Notes under the pieces: model-generated | What the model was told of the DNA's origin: nothing | The model's input: only the letters and a program-made list of their open reading frames with translations | The model's database searches: none | From: Polyodon spathula | Lineage: Eukaryota > Chordata > Actinopteri > Acipenseriformes > Polyodontidae | Assembly: GCF_017654505.1 (NCBI RefSeq) | Contig: NC_054536.1 | Location: 93,425,859-93,489,858 of the forward strand | Length of the DNA stretch: 64,000 nucleotides | Direction of reading: 5' to 3' | Program-made: the position numbers and the translations under genes | Part shown: positions 48,486 to 60,674 of the stretch, piece by piece | Layout: each line of letters begins with the position of its first letter | Numbering within the stretch: position 1 is the stretch's first letter

Positions 48486-49199
48486 TGTGGTAAAGTGGCA
48501 GAGTGGAAACAGGTGCAGGAGTGATGCAGTGCGCTAATGAACCAGACAGAACCTTGTAATCCAGTTTGGAAAGTGGTGTGCAATCCCCTGGCAATACACA
48601 CCAATAACAGGGGAACTACGGTCCCAAATAATAAACAATATCCGCCCCACAATAACACAGACACAGTCACCAGTCCTGGGTGCGTGCAGTAGTGCTTGTG
48701 GTGGGTAATACAAGTTTATATTTGTGACAAAGGTGCAGTGCTGTTCCAGTTTAGTGCTGGCCCAGGGCGACAGCTCCAGAACTGTGTTAGCTGTCTGGTA
48801 ACATACAGCACAGGACAAGACAATTGCAAACAACAAATCACAACACTCACAATACACTTTGTGTATTACAGGTCTCTCACAGTCCTTCTTGGTTCTAACA
48901 ATTCAAACCAAAGTGAAGGGACAGACTGCGATTCTCCACCCCCTTTTATGCTGTCACACATGATCCCTTGGTAAACGAGTGCAACCGCCTCTCCAGTATG
49001 CAGCTGCCATGTCATTTCCCTTCCAGGTCAATGCGTTCTTGCAACAGAGTCTCACCTTCTTCCAGACTGGCCGACTTCCTTTGAACCCTGGGAAAGAACT
49101 GTCAGGCCAGCCCGTCCAAGGAACTCTGTTCTCGCTGCTTAGTGCCCCCACGGGTCGGTTGGGAGATTTACCACCAAGAATCATTGTATTTGTGTCACA
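48486..49199 (-). mobile_element. Solo LTR (714 bp) with perfect TTTGC target duplication
   Basis: On the minus strand it starts TGTGACACAAATACAATGAT and ends CTGCCACTTTACCACA. TTTGC flanks it at 48481-48485 and 49200-49204. A TATA-like GCATAAAAGGGGG lies at about 48945. A related 100-bp fragment is at 4355-4455. No internal genes. Confidence 0.8.
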
Positions 49200-49980
49200 T
49201 TTGCATTTAAAGGTTATTTTAATTATAACAAAAACTGAAAACCTAAGTTTTGGGATGGATGTCGCAATTCATGTGTTTGTGTGTGTTCTCCTTTGTGTGC
49301 TCACAGCAGTGGAAATAATCAGAAACTTGTGTGAAAAAATGCCAGGCTGCAAAACCTGCATGTGATCTTGATTACTTGATCAGAAGACAAAATTGATGCC
49401 ATTTGTGCAGTCACACTGCCCTCTTCAGGAAGGCTGTAGGGGCCGGAGTTACTTTATCATGCAGTACTTTGTGTTTAATTAATTAATTACTATTTATAAC
49501 TAGTATAAGCCTTATCATAATGAAATGGATCACTTACAGAACTGACCCAACATGCTTTAATTTGAGGTCATCTGTTTTTGTTAGAATTATAGTATTTGCA
49601 TTTTACCTACTGTAATGTTGTAATGCTACTGAAGTCTGATGCCAGGAAACGTTTACAGAAAAACAGACACAGGATGGTATTTCCCTCTTTATTCGTCACA
49701 GAAAAAGAACGACATAAAAAAAAGCCACAATATTAATCCGTAGGCTTTCCTGAAAGGTAGCTTTAGCTACAGATAACGTAACTACTTATAATATGAAAAT
49801 GTACTGTATTTATTGTAAATACACAGTACAATTACGATAGAGGTTTTCTGTTGAAGAATACAATACCCCATTACTTGTTGAAAGGCAGTGAATGTACTGT
49901 ATGGATTGCTTGAGTCTAACCCAAACTCTTCCTTCAAAGCTTAATATTTAACGAAACGGAACACACACTCAAGAATGAAA
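49200..49980. other. Intergenic DNA, nothing recognised
   Basis: No coding pattern or repeat structure seen. Confidence 0.45.
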
Positions 49981-49984
49981 ATGC

Positions 49985-50345
49985 TATTTGAAAACGTTCC
50001 TTTATTACAGAAGTTCAAGGCTGTACAGGTGTAACTTCCCCTATCAGCAATCTTGTATTCTCGGCTTGGTCTGGTCCTTTAATAGATGCCTGCTCTGGTC
50101 CATCTGCAAAACACACAAGATAACTTCGAAGAGCCTTAAACACTGACACCCCAGTGGAGCAGGCAGAATGAGTCTGATTTCAGCATGCACAGAGAATAAG
50201 AGGAGGTTTGGATATTTACAATTGACCTGTCTGTATCCCGCGCTAGAACTTCACTTGCAGGGTTATCAGCTTTGCAGGGATATTTTCCATTATCAGACTG
50301 CACGAATGGGTTGAAGGACATCATGTATTCTACACAAGCAATTTT
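49985..50345 (-). pseudogene. Decayed immunoglobulin-domain exons
   Basis: At 50200-50345 the minus strand reads FNPFVQSDNGKYPCKADNPA, then SEVLARDTDRSIVNI, the end of an Ig domain (DxGxYxC with Tyr and Cys of strand F). At 50104 an acceptor TGTGTTTTGCAG is followed by GPEQASIKGPDQAEN, and in another frame EYKIADRGSYTCTALN, the end of a second Ig domain. The second exon is shortened and shifted, so its hydrophobic core is lost. The YGP-like linker and paired domains resemble CEACAM/HEPACAM-type adhesion proteins, but the family is not certain. Probably a pseudogene fragment. Confidence 0.5.
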
Positions 50346-50449
50346 AAAGCACCAAAGAACAGGGAGCGTTACACATCGTGTCCAATGTCTCCAGTTCAAA
50401 TATACATAACTGAAGAAATGAACTGCATTTCTGAGCTTAATAGCAATAA

Positions 50450-50760
50450 CATGCTGTATTCTACTACTGCTCACAATCATAATTATACTTTTTGTATCTT
50501 GTGCTTGATTTTTCTTATCCTTGTATTGTACTGACTACTTGCTCTTAATGGAATTTACTCTTAGAACCAAATATTTTTAAGTTTAACTGCTCTTATTAAG
50601 CTCTTCTTAGTTCTCAAACGTAATTATTTACTGTATTTCTTATGTTCTCTTATTTGAATTTGATCTTACTAATGACTATTGTATTCTGCATTATCTGGTA
50701 CCTTGTAATGTGATAAGGGCGTCTGCTGATAAATAAATAAATACATACATTAATAATAAT
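50450..50760 (+). mobile_element. Probable SINE/LINE 3' tail
   Basis: TACCTTGTAATGTGATAAGG, then GCGTCTGCTGATAAATAAAT, matches the common fish retroposon tail (AAAGCGTCTGCTAAATAA type). The body is not assignable. A similar tail, CTTGGATGCAGACATCTGCT, is at 51700. Confidence 0.45.
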
Positions 50761-50904
50761 GTACACAGTGACGTAACACAGTTCGTCTCGCTGATGTCAC
50801 GTTCGAAAGACCCGAAGCCCCTCCTATTCGTACTGCCGTGTTGCCGCAGTAGATTATAATTTGTGCGGGCGAAGGAGCGGAGGTGTGTGAACTTCGTTTC
50901 TGTA

Positions 50905-50937
<33 letters not shown>

Positions 50938-50958
50938 TTCTCCTGGCAATAAATTAAA
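50760..50958 (+). promoter_or_regulatory. Promoter/5' UTR region of rprd1a
   Basis: This is the most CpG-rich DNA around. It carries GTGACGTAAC (CRE-like) at about 50768 and a second GATGTCACG at about 50790, with no TATA box. That fits a housekeeping promoter. The transcription start is not determined. Confidence 0.5.
50907..50937. repeat. (AAGC)n microsatellite in the rprd1a 5' UTR
   Basis: Seven to eight AAGC units, ending about 22 bp before the start codon. Confidence 0.9.
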
Positions 50959-51109
50959 ATGTCGGCATTTTCGGAGGTTGCTTTAGAGAAAAAACTATCA
51001 GAGCTCAGTAATTCACAGCAAAGCGTTCAGACTTTGTCTTTATGGTTAATTCATCACCGAAAACATTCAAAAACCATCGTAACCGTGTGGATCCAGGAAC
51101 TCAAGAAAG
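50959..51109 (+). CDS. rprd1a: rprd1a first coding exon (CTD-interacting domain protein)
   Basis: Fifty codons plus one base, ending in a strong donor (AAG AAA G|GTAAGG). The translation starts MSAFSEVALEKKLSELSNSQ and continues QSVQTLSLWLIHHRKHSK, then TIVTVWIQELKK, which matches the first exon of vertebrate RPRD1A/RPRD1B almost residue for residue. MSAFSE favours RPRD1A over RPRD1B (MSSFSE). RPRD1 proteins bind the phosphorylated C-terminal repeat of RNA polymerase II through their CID domain and help regulate its dephosphorylation in the nucleus. This exon holds the first helices of the CID. The next exon should begin by completing Ala (G|Cx) in ELKKAKPNRK; I do not find it downstream, so intron 1 exceeds 12.8 kb. 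VWIQELKK differs from human VWEKELKK. Confidence 0.93.
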
Positions 51110-53589
51110 GTAAGGATATATTTGGTATGCAGAGATAGGTCTGTTCTGCAGCTCGGTAAACACGGCCTTTTTACCAAGAGGGATATGTTAGCGTCGTAAG
51201 CAAGGCGCTTCATTCAGTTACAACGGCTCCATGCATTTCCTTGTCAGCTCTAGGGCAAGTATTGTAAAATTATTTTAGAAACCTTGATTCTGTATACCGG
51301 TATCGGGTTAACTGTGTTATGTTAAAAAAAATAATAAATAAATAAATAAATAATACGCAAACTCTGTAATGTAGATAGTTTTCATACTGAAGGAAATATA
51401 GGTTCAGGTTGCGTAATGTGCGTAACTGCTGTTGTGAGTGAGGAATTTCGGTGCAGTTGACCAAAGATAATAAAAAGAAGGCTCGGACAGACTCCCATAA
51501 TTCCGAGCGAGTTTACTCATAATTCAATGCGTTTTAAATCACAGGCGCCATTTTTGGAGCCCATAAGTGTTGCAGTAAATCGGTAATCGCCTAAACTCCA
51601 TATTCGTTTTGCAGTGTAATAGGAAAAATAGCTTATAGTTTTAATGTTGCTCACTGTAGTGTGTCTGGATAGGTTTTAATCAATACTGAAGACCCTCTAA
51701 AATCGCCTTGGATGCAGACATCTGCTAAGTGAGACAATAATAATGTTGGTAATGCGCTGAAATGTCCCTTTGGATTTTAATAAATAAATCAATAATAATA
51801 TTAAATCAGTAGTCAAATTCTGATTTGTCAATGCTTTTGTGAAATATGTTTGTGTGATACATTTAATCATGTTACTATATTTGTTATGTGAGTCGATATT
51901 TTAATTTCATTGATGATAGCCACAACGTCATTGGGAATAAACAAGATAATACTGATACAAGGACTTGCTTTTTGTTAGCTTATTTCACTATTAATAAGCT
52001 TCACTTGCATATACATTAATCCAGAAAAGGCAGTGTAGATCTGGTGTAACGAAAATGCAACTTAAACGTGTATAAGGTTTTTTTTTGTTTTGTTTTTTAA
52101 ATAAATATTTGCATTGACTATTGAACGTTGCAGCAGGCCTAGTAATTATAAAATATGTGCAGAAACGAACTCATTAGCACCCTGTTCCCAAAGGCAAGGT
52201 TTTATCAGCCTCAATTAGAGCTGTATCAATCGGAGCATGGCCAGCTGAAGTGCTAGTGAATTCCTGTTGTTGTTGTTGTTATTATTATTATTATTAGTAG
52301 TAGCAGTTTCACTACTTTCTACAAGGCTGTTACAAGAAATTATATACGAACACACCATATACAGTAATCTAGGGTGTTGTAAACAGTAAGTACTCTGTAC
52401 ACAATATAGCTTCGTTCTATACATACACGGGACGTTAGACACCACTGGTAAATAAATGTTAGAGGCTGCCATGTTGTAAACTCAATTTTAAATGATTTAA
52501 GTTCAGATCAGTCTGTTTTCCATTTATACGAAATCCTCATTTTGTTGGACGTACGCAATGCCCCGGCTGTAAAAGCCGATTAGAAACTTAAACTATTTTA
52601 ATAATATAGTAAAATGAACAATTAAGAATGGCAGTAAATATACCAATCCGGTAGACATTCTAGCCTAAAAAACGCCCAGTTAATGTTTTTTTTGTTTTTT
52701 TTTAGCAGCCCCAGCAGACTCTGCACTGGGCTGAGTGGGCTCCCATCTAAGCCCCGCCCACTTTGTCCGATCCTTCTTTTTAATATATTGTAGTTGACGC
52801 AGAAACGAATGCACGTTGAATGACCCCTTATGACGTTCTCAAGCGCAAATGGCCCCGTTGTCAGGGGAGCAGCGTCCAATGGTTTATTGGTTATTTAATC
52901 TGGAATATTGTTGCTGATGTAATTTCACCCATATATAGTCTGTACATGTTATTAATGATGTAGAAAGTGGGGTATGGTACACTTAACATGCACACTCAAA
53001 AACAATACAAATTCTACCAATTTTTTCACCCTTGACCTTTTATAGTAATAAACAAGAAAAATTAGGTGAATGAAAAAACAAACAAACAAACAAAAAAATA
53101 CTTCTCTTTGCCTTATGGTGTGATCAGAGCAAGTTAGCAAATACCCAAACCCCCAGGAGGTTGTAATGTGTGACTTGCTCAATCATACAGGCTGTCTGAA
53201 ATTTCTTAGTTTTTCTTCATGTTCAGCCTGCTGTTTCTTTGTTTATGTATTGCTACAAATCTTAACTTCAGTCCATTCCTTAGGTAGCCTTCAGACCAGT
53301 ACATGAAAACCTAGCTTCCCAACACACCTGCAGATTTCCCATCCTAGTTTTCCATAGTGAATTCTGAGCCACAAATTTATTTATTTATTTTTTCTTTTAA
53401 AATATTTTCCCTGATCTTCTGTCCAAGAACTTGGTAATTCACTTGCTTCCCCGTGGAATTGTGCTGCTGATTCTGGGGGCATTGAGCCTTGCATGCAGAT
53501 AGCTCTTCTGCACCTACTGACTTTTTTTTTTTTTAATAAAAGAATTCTGCATTTCTATGACTACTTTCTTGCATCCTGTCAATCTCTCT

Positions 53590-53630
<41 letters not shown>

Positions 53631-55332
53631 GAAACAACAAAGTATAATCTTCCATCTAATAATAATAATAATGCAATGTTGGTTAATTTATTTCACTCTT
53701 CAACATCTGTGAAAAATGCAATTTCTGCTTTTATACTGTGTTTTAGTCTGTTTTGGATCTTTATATCCCTGTTATAACACTGGGTTGCTGCATCATAATT
53801 TTGCCCAGAGGAAACTCGCATAATATAGCCTACGCAAAACATCAAGCAGTACAGGGCCAACAAGCATTTGTGTGTGTCATATTTCAACAGCCTATTAGGC
53901 TGCAGATGTAGTGAATGCTGTAGGAGACTGTAACCGCTGCAAACCACTCGGACAAGAAAATAATATGCAAGGACAGGAAATTGACTAGTTGCTTACTTTT
54001 AGCATCGGAGATTTAAAAATAGAATCTGTGGTGTTTAAAAATGATTTATTATTATTATTATTGTTATCATCATAGCTCTCAATGATGCGTCATATTTTGC
54101 TCTTTAAATTCCAGTTGTTAAACTCAGATTTTTTTTTTAGCTTTTAAACTCAAAATTGATTCGTTTTTTAAAATGAATCAGGAGCCTCTGCCCCCCTAGC
54201 TATGTATAAACTACTTAATAATGTGATTACCACTAAAGATTTTAAACAGTGACAAGGTTCAAGTCACCCAATACAAATGTGAACTCTCAAGCTACCCCCA
54301 AGTTAAAATCCTGGGAAAAATCGAAGACTTGCATGCTGTAAATAACTTACTCCTTGATTATTAAACCAGTCTTATTTCTAACCAGGAAGCATTGCTCTGC
54401 TTCCTTACTTGATGATTATACAGTGACAATATCTGACGCCAAATTCTTATAGTAATAACTCCTCCAATAACAAACACAAGTCTTATTTCTAACCAGGAAG
54501 CACGGCTCCCTTTTTCCAGGAGATTGCTTTCCTAGCTTATGTAATGTCACCCTAACATCATTTTAAAAGCACAAAGCAGAACCCTCACTGACTAAACAAT
54601 TAGCCTAATTACAGCAGAGCAACACAAGCCTGGCTGTGCAACTGCGATAGAAAATAAATGAGCGGAGACGTGTTCTTTTAACAATCCTGCACTGGGATCT
54701 AATTCAAAGTAATAGACAGTTATTGTAGTTATTGAATTAATAGACTTTAAAAAAATAAGCAAATAAACAAACGTCAGTTTTATTTGCATATGAAACCATT
54801 TCAATCCCGTCGTGTAGCTTTTCCTCACTGTCTAGTCTCACACGAATCTTGAAGTCATCAATAGGAATTAAATAGCTGGAGCACAAAAAATCCTCCTTAG
54901 TGGTAAATGTAGCTTGTACACTGTGCAGCAGTTACCAGCCGATGGCAATATTGAGTTCTGGTAGACTTTTGACCGTTGTCACAGCTATCTCATCATGTTG
55001 CCAGAATAGTGTGAGATACAGACAGCACTGATGCTGTTTCCTTCTCCTGTTTTATTTTTGTAAATACATATATCCTCATTCAAAACATGTATTTGTTTCT
55101 GTGCTTAAAATAAAGGCACTGTAAATTTCATACTTGTGAGTTCCTCACGGCCTCAGTTCCTTGGATAGGAAATAATACAGGAAATATAATACTTAGAATG
55201 AAACAGCATTAATAAGGAAGTTATCTAGACTATTGTGACTTGGCTGTTTGAGTATACTTAACATTGACAGAACAGCAATAGTCTCTGGTGTTTCCTTCTA
55301 TATTAGACTCAATCTTTCAAACCACCCTTGTG

Positions 55333-55415
<83 letters not shown>

Positions 55416-56070
55416 GGGCAAATCAATATTTTGATACAATATCGATGATGATTTCCATATCAAAAAAAAAAAAAAAAAAAAAAAAACCCTTACGCTTGCA
55501 GAGACCTACTTTATTGCTAAAAACACAAATGCAGTATAATTAAGTTTTTATTTTATATTGATATGCAATAAACCCTGTACATAATACCAGTCATGGTCAG
55601 TCTCGAAGGCTACGCCACACAGTAAAGTATTAACTATTGTATAAGCTACATGCACCAAGTGACATCACAATCTTTTACGCTGAATGACTGGTTTACTTGA
55701 AATCCTGTTCTTTACATCTTTCCCTTTGCTGTATTGAATGGTTTTAAAATAGATATATTTTAATTGTTTAATTTCTGAGAGAAGGTTGAGTTGCAGTTCA
55801 GGCACAGATACAAATGCATTTAAATTAATGAGAAGGAAACTGCAGTGCTCACTGTTGTCCAGTTTCGCTCTGCTTCAGCTTGGTAAAATTCAACAGCAAG
55901 TTTATTCATTTCCCGTGCATGAAGAGATGAGAACTTTTCCTGAAATATTCCAAGAGATAGTCACAGTAACGAAACACGCTGAAGTGTGTGTGTGTGTGTA
56001 ATAATATATAAATCACACACTGTCAAGTTCCACATACTTCTTTTATCAATCTATATATATATATATGCTC
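51110..56070 (+). other. rprd1a intron 1, first part
   Basis: No exon recognised. Contains (CT)n at 53596-53627, (TA)n at about 55335-55410 and an A-run at 55461-55487. Two direct copies of a block occur near 54368-54395 and 54480-54505 (CTTATTTCTAACCAGGAAGC). Confidence 0.55.
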
Positions 56071-56530
56071 CAGGGTTTCCCCCATTCCATTTCAGCTGGG
56101 TGGGCCACCGGCTAAGTGACTGTCGCCGCCCAGCTGAACAACCCTGATCCGCCCATCTTGCAGACTTGACACTACATTTAACCAATCAGAGAGTTGAAGG
56201 GGTGGGTTTTCTGTTTTAAGCACTTCTAGAGGCTGAAATGTTAAAATGACTGCTAAAAAAAAATATCCAATTTATTTTCTAAGTATACCTCTTCAACCTG
56301 CTGACCCGCTATGTCCCTGCCCCCAAGCCGAGATCCTCTAACTCCCCAAGCAAAAGTTCAACACACTTGGATAATGCTCGTTTAGCTTCATGGCTCCGAC
56401 TCTCTGGAGCTCTCTCCCAGCTTTGGTGCGTGATGCTCCCACCGTCGCTCGCTTTAAATCAACTCTCAAGACCCACTTTTTCTCATGCTTTCCATGCTCT
56501 TTAAGCCTGATGTCTGTTTTCTCATTGCTG

Positions 56531-56566
<36 letters not shown>

Positions 56567-57188
56567 GTCCACAGTGTTAGATTTCTTTTCACATCCTATT
56601 CTTGTATTTCATGTATTATGCATTGTTTCACTATTTCATGTATTATTATGCATTGTTTTTATTTTTACTGTATCTTGTAAAGCGCTTTGTGATGATGGTC
56701 CACTATGAAAAGCGCTGTATAAAGTAATGATTGGTTGATAAGTAAAAATAGTGACAATGATTGTGGATGTTACCAAACCGAAATTGATGATGAAAAAGAA
56801 AGAATGTAGAAAATGGAGAGCAGCCTGATTATAGTCAACGAAGAGCAACTTGTAGAAAGCGAATGGGAAGAACCGCAAGAGGGGCTGGTGCATAAAAAAA
56901 GAAAAGAAACATTGTGGTAGTGGGTCTGATATGTAGGGGAAAAAAATAAATGTTTATTTATTTTTACAGCAAGGAATTGGGTGGTATGATGTGCAAGCTC
57001 TGCCATAATTACAAAAAAGATTGCAAAGGATCGGGGCGTAAATGGAGCAGTGTAGCCTGGGTATGAATTAGGGTGGATTATTATTTATTTATTTATTCAT
57101 GGTAAGGCAGTTTTATGTTTGCATTAAAAGTGCTCCTGGCTATAATGTTCTGCCACCCAGCTGTACAGAATTCCTGGGGAGAACCCTG
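56071..57188. mobile_element. Non-autonomous hAT-like element with imperfect inverted ends
   Basis: The left end is CAGGGTTTCCCCCATTCC followed by CAGCTGGGTGGGCC. The reverse complement of the right end is CAGGGTTCTCCCCAGGAATT followed by CAGCTGGGTGGCAG. TGCTC flanks both sides (56066-56070, 57189-57193). The CAGGG ends suit hAT, though a 5-bp duplication is shorter than the usual 8 bp. An L2 fragment is nested inside, and no transposase is seen. Confidence 0.6.
56280..56735 (+). mobile_element. L2 LINE 3' end
   Basis: MAPTLWSSLPALVRDAPTVA, then RFKSTLKTHFF, is the typical L2 ORF2 C-terminus. The 3' end TGTAAAGCGCTTTGTGATGA, then AAAAGCGCTGTATAAAGTAA, is the canonical L2 tail. A 33-bp T run interrupts it at 56530-56562. 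Confidence 0.85.
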
Positions 57189-57858
57189 TGCTCAGAGTAC
57201 ACTCTTAAACTCGGGAGACATTTAAGGGGGACACAGATGTTTTAGACTCCTGTTAGTGGACTGTTCGTGCACTGGCTTGCAATATATCCAGACGACTTTT
57301 TAAGTAATCAAGAAAATAACACACTCTTTCAGGTTTGAAGTTTTAATGAATCAGAGCGTATTAATACTCCTTTGGTTTATTAAACGCGTAAAGATGGAGC
57401 GAGACCACGTCGAGTCCAAGCTGAATAGGCAAGCTGGGCGATGCAGTGCCTTACAGATTCAACTGCGTTAACACTTCAACACAGTTATGGTTGTCCTATA
57501 TTTCGCCCTTAGGCTAGCCATGCAAAACACCAAAGCACCCACCGCTAAATCCCAAAGCATCTAATATGTCACTCTCTAAAGCTAAAATATAATTCATATA
57601 CCTTTTATAGCAGTGCTTCAATGCAAGCGAGATACAAATTCAAGATTATGCTTACCTTCCAATATATGGAAGTGTAGTGTAGAACATATGCAAAGACAAG
57701 AGCTGTCTTCAAAGGCAGAGGCCTTTAAATACAACCAAACAGCAACAAGCTTTTTCAGACATCTTCAGAGAATGGACCAAAAAGCTTGAGCTAGCAAGCT
57801 GAATGGTACTTGACTGAAGTTTCACCTTGGCTTTTATAGAACTTTTCCTTTTAATATA

Positions 57859-59441
57859 CAGTGCCTATGCCTACACCCCCTTTCAAAATGTTCACCTTTT
57901 GTTGCCTTATAGCCTGAAATTTAATTTTTTTTTTTTTTCATTTATCTACACATCCTACCCCACAACTTCCAAGTGAAAAAAATATTCTAGAAATTTGTAG
58001 AAAATTAAAAATAAAAACTGAATTAGCTTGGTTGGATAAGTGTCCACCTCCCTTGTAATAACAATCCTAAATTAGCTCATATGTAACCAATCCCCATCAA
58101 AATCACACACCAAGTTAAGTGGCCTCCACCTATGTTAAATTGTAGTGATTCACATGATTTCAGGATAAATTCAGCAGTTCCTGTAGGTTCCCTCTGCTGG
58201 GTAGTGCATTTCAAAGCAAAGACTCAACTGTGAGCACCAAGGCACTTTCAGAAGAACTCTGGGACAAAGTTGTTGAAAGGCACAGATCAGGGGATGGGTA
58301 TAAGAAATAAATAAAGGCTTTGAATTTCCCTTGGAGCATGGTCAAGACGATTCAGAAGTGGAAGGTGTATGGCACCACCAAGATCCTGCCCAGATCAGGC
58401 CGTCTGTCCAAACTGGATGACCGAGCAAGGAGGAGACTGACCAGAGAGGCTACCAAGAGGCCAATGGCAACTTTGCAAGAACTACAGGCTTTTATGGCTA
58501 AGACTGCTCAAAGTGTGCATGTGAAAACAATATTCCAAACACTCCACAAATCTGGCCTATATGGTAGGGTGGCAAGAAGGAAGCCATTACTCAAGAAAGC
58601 CCACCTTGAATCCTGTTTTGAAGTATCCAAAAAAAGAGATTCTGTAGCCATGTGGCAAAAAGTTTTGTGGTCTGACAAAACTAAAATTGAACTTTTTGCA
58701 TAGCGTTATGTTTGGCGCAAACCCAACACAGCACATCACCCAAAGAACACCATCCCTACTGTGAAGCTTGGTGGAGGCAGCATTATGTTTTGGTAATGTT
58801 TCTCATCGGCAGGGACTGGGGCACTTGTCTTGATAGAAGGGAAAATGAATGGAGCAAAGTACAGAAGTCCAAGAGGAAAACCTGCTCCCCTCTGCAAGAA
58901 AGCTGACACTGGGACAGAAGTTCAGCTTTCAGCATGACAATGACCAAATGACACAGCCAAAGCTACACTGGAGTGGCTAAGGAACAAAAAGGTAAATGTC
59001 CTTGAGTGGCCCAGTCAAAGCCCCGACCTAAATCCAATCGAAAATTTGTGGCATTAGTTCAAGATTGCTGTCCATCAATGCTCCCCAAGGAACTTGACAG
59101 CGCTTGAACAGTTTTGTAAAGAATAATGGTCAAATATTGCCAAATCTAGGTGTGCAAAGTTGGTAGAGACCTATCCCAACAGACTCACAGCTGTAATTGC
59201 AGCCAGAGGTGCTTCCACCAAGTATTAACTCGGGGGGGGAGCGACTTATCCAATTATGATCTTTCAGTTTTGTATTAAATTTTATTTGTATTTTTCTCTA
59301 TACGCTTTTTCCCCTTAACGGTGTGGGGTATGGTGTGTAGATTAGTGGGGGAAAAAATCCTCATTTAAATGCATGAAACTCTAAGGCACTGACATAACAA
59401 AAATGTGAAAAGTTCAAGGGGTGTAGACTTTATAGGCACTG
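57859..59441 (+). mobile_element. Tc1-like DNA transposon, complete ends, inactive
   Basis: 1583 bp. The left end is CAGTGCCTATGCCTACACCC and the reverse complement of the right end is CAGTGCCTATAAAGTCTACA. TA duplications lie at 57857-57858 and 59442-59443. It carries a broken transposase, and its insertion split unit E2. Confidence 0.93.
58320..59229 (+). pseudogene. Tc1 transposase, broken
   Basis: The N-terminal part (58320-58703) has the second helix-turn-helix region: VKTIQKWKVYGTTKILPRSG, RLSKLDDRARRRLTREATKR, SGLYGRVARRKPLL. The catalytic domain begins VLWSDKTKIELFA (first catalytic Asp); a stop codon follows directly. Further on, in shifting frames, come the DNDQ block, [15 protein letters not shown] and the usual ending GASTKY*. 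Stops and frameshifts, including TAA where Tc1 has Trp in IMFW, make it non-functional. Confidence 0.92.
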
Positions 59442-60674
59442 TATAACCCCAACTCTGTTTGATTACTCTAACCTGGGTCTAAAATATATTTCACTCTCAA
59501 CAGCAAAGACATTCTTTTCAGTGTGTTTCAATAAAGTAATACTGAACAAAGACTGTCAGAACTTGAGCCATTGTCTAAAACCACAAAGCCTACAGTCACA
59601 GGTTCAGTTACCTTTAAATCCAGTCTATAATAAACATGGTTAAATATAACACTCGCCAGAAAAAGGTTACAGTTTGTAAACTTGGCCTCTTTCCGTCTTC
59701 CCAAAATCCCCTGCTCTGGCAGTTTTCAGACTGTAGATAACTCTTCGAGAGAATCTAGCAAGAGTTACTCGTAGTTAATATAAAACACCACTGCAAGCAC
59801 TTTCCCAAATTTATTACATTAGATCATACTCTTGCTGGATTCAAGAAACTGCCCTACACTGTTATGCCCACTGATAAGAGAAATACATGCTTATTTGTTT
59901 AGTCATAGTGAGACAATGGAGATCAGCTTATTAACTCCTTTCTTCTGCAACCAAAAGGTACTTTTTGTTGGTTACTATAAGATTACCCATTGTAGAGAGA
60001 CCTTGGACTTGAGACTGCAGCTGACCACTAAATTCAGTTTGGATATCGAAGCATGTTCCTCTTATCTTCCTATATCCAGAACGGCCTTTTAGTTTCAAAT
60101 ATAGTCCTGTCAAAAGGTTGCTTTTTTCCTTTGCATTACCTCTCTGTTTTTGGATCTTACAAATCTCTTCCTAATTTAAGGTTTTTCTGATGAGAGCTTT
60201 TACTGTGAACTCGTTTCCAATACAATTAAATGAAATGTTCACTTCTGCTGCCAAGACTCATTTTCCTTATCTGTCCACATCCAGTACCTCTTTTCTGCAA
60301 GCAGGCAAAGGCGAGATTACCAAATGAATTAAATTCTCTCAGCTAAGTCTACGGTTTACGTGACAGACTGGTACCTTTGTGCACTTACTAAACATATTCA
60401 ATTAGACCATGTGTTGCATTATATTGTGTTATTTTCAGACTCTTACAGAGTCTGTGCAGTTACACTTCTGTTTTTCTTATTACTGTGAAACCACAAATTT
60501 GTTTTCATTTTAAAAAGGTGCTTTAGTCTGATTAAGGAAATCTTGGAACTTTCCACAGGTCAGCCCGACCTCGATCCAGTGAATTCTTTACACAGGCTTT
60601 ACACAGATCTACTAATATTTTTCTTCTCGTTGCACTAGAATATTCAATAAAGTAATACAAAATCCTACAGTATT

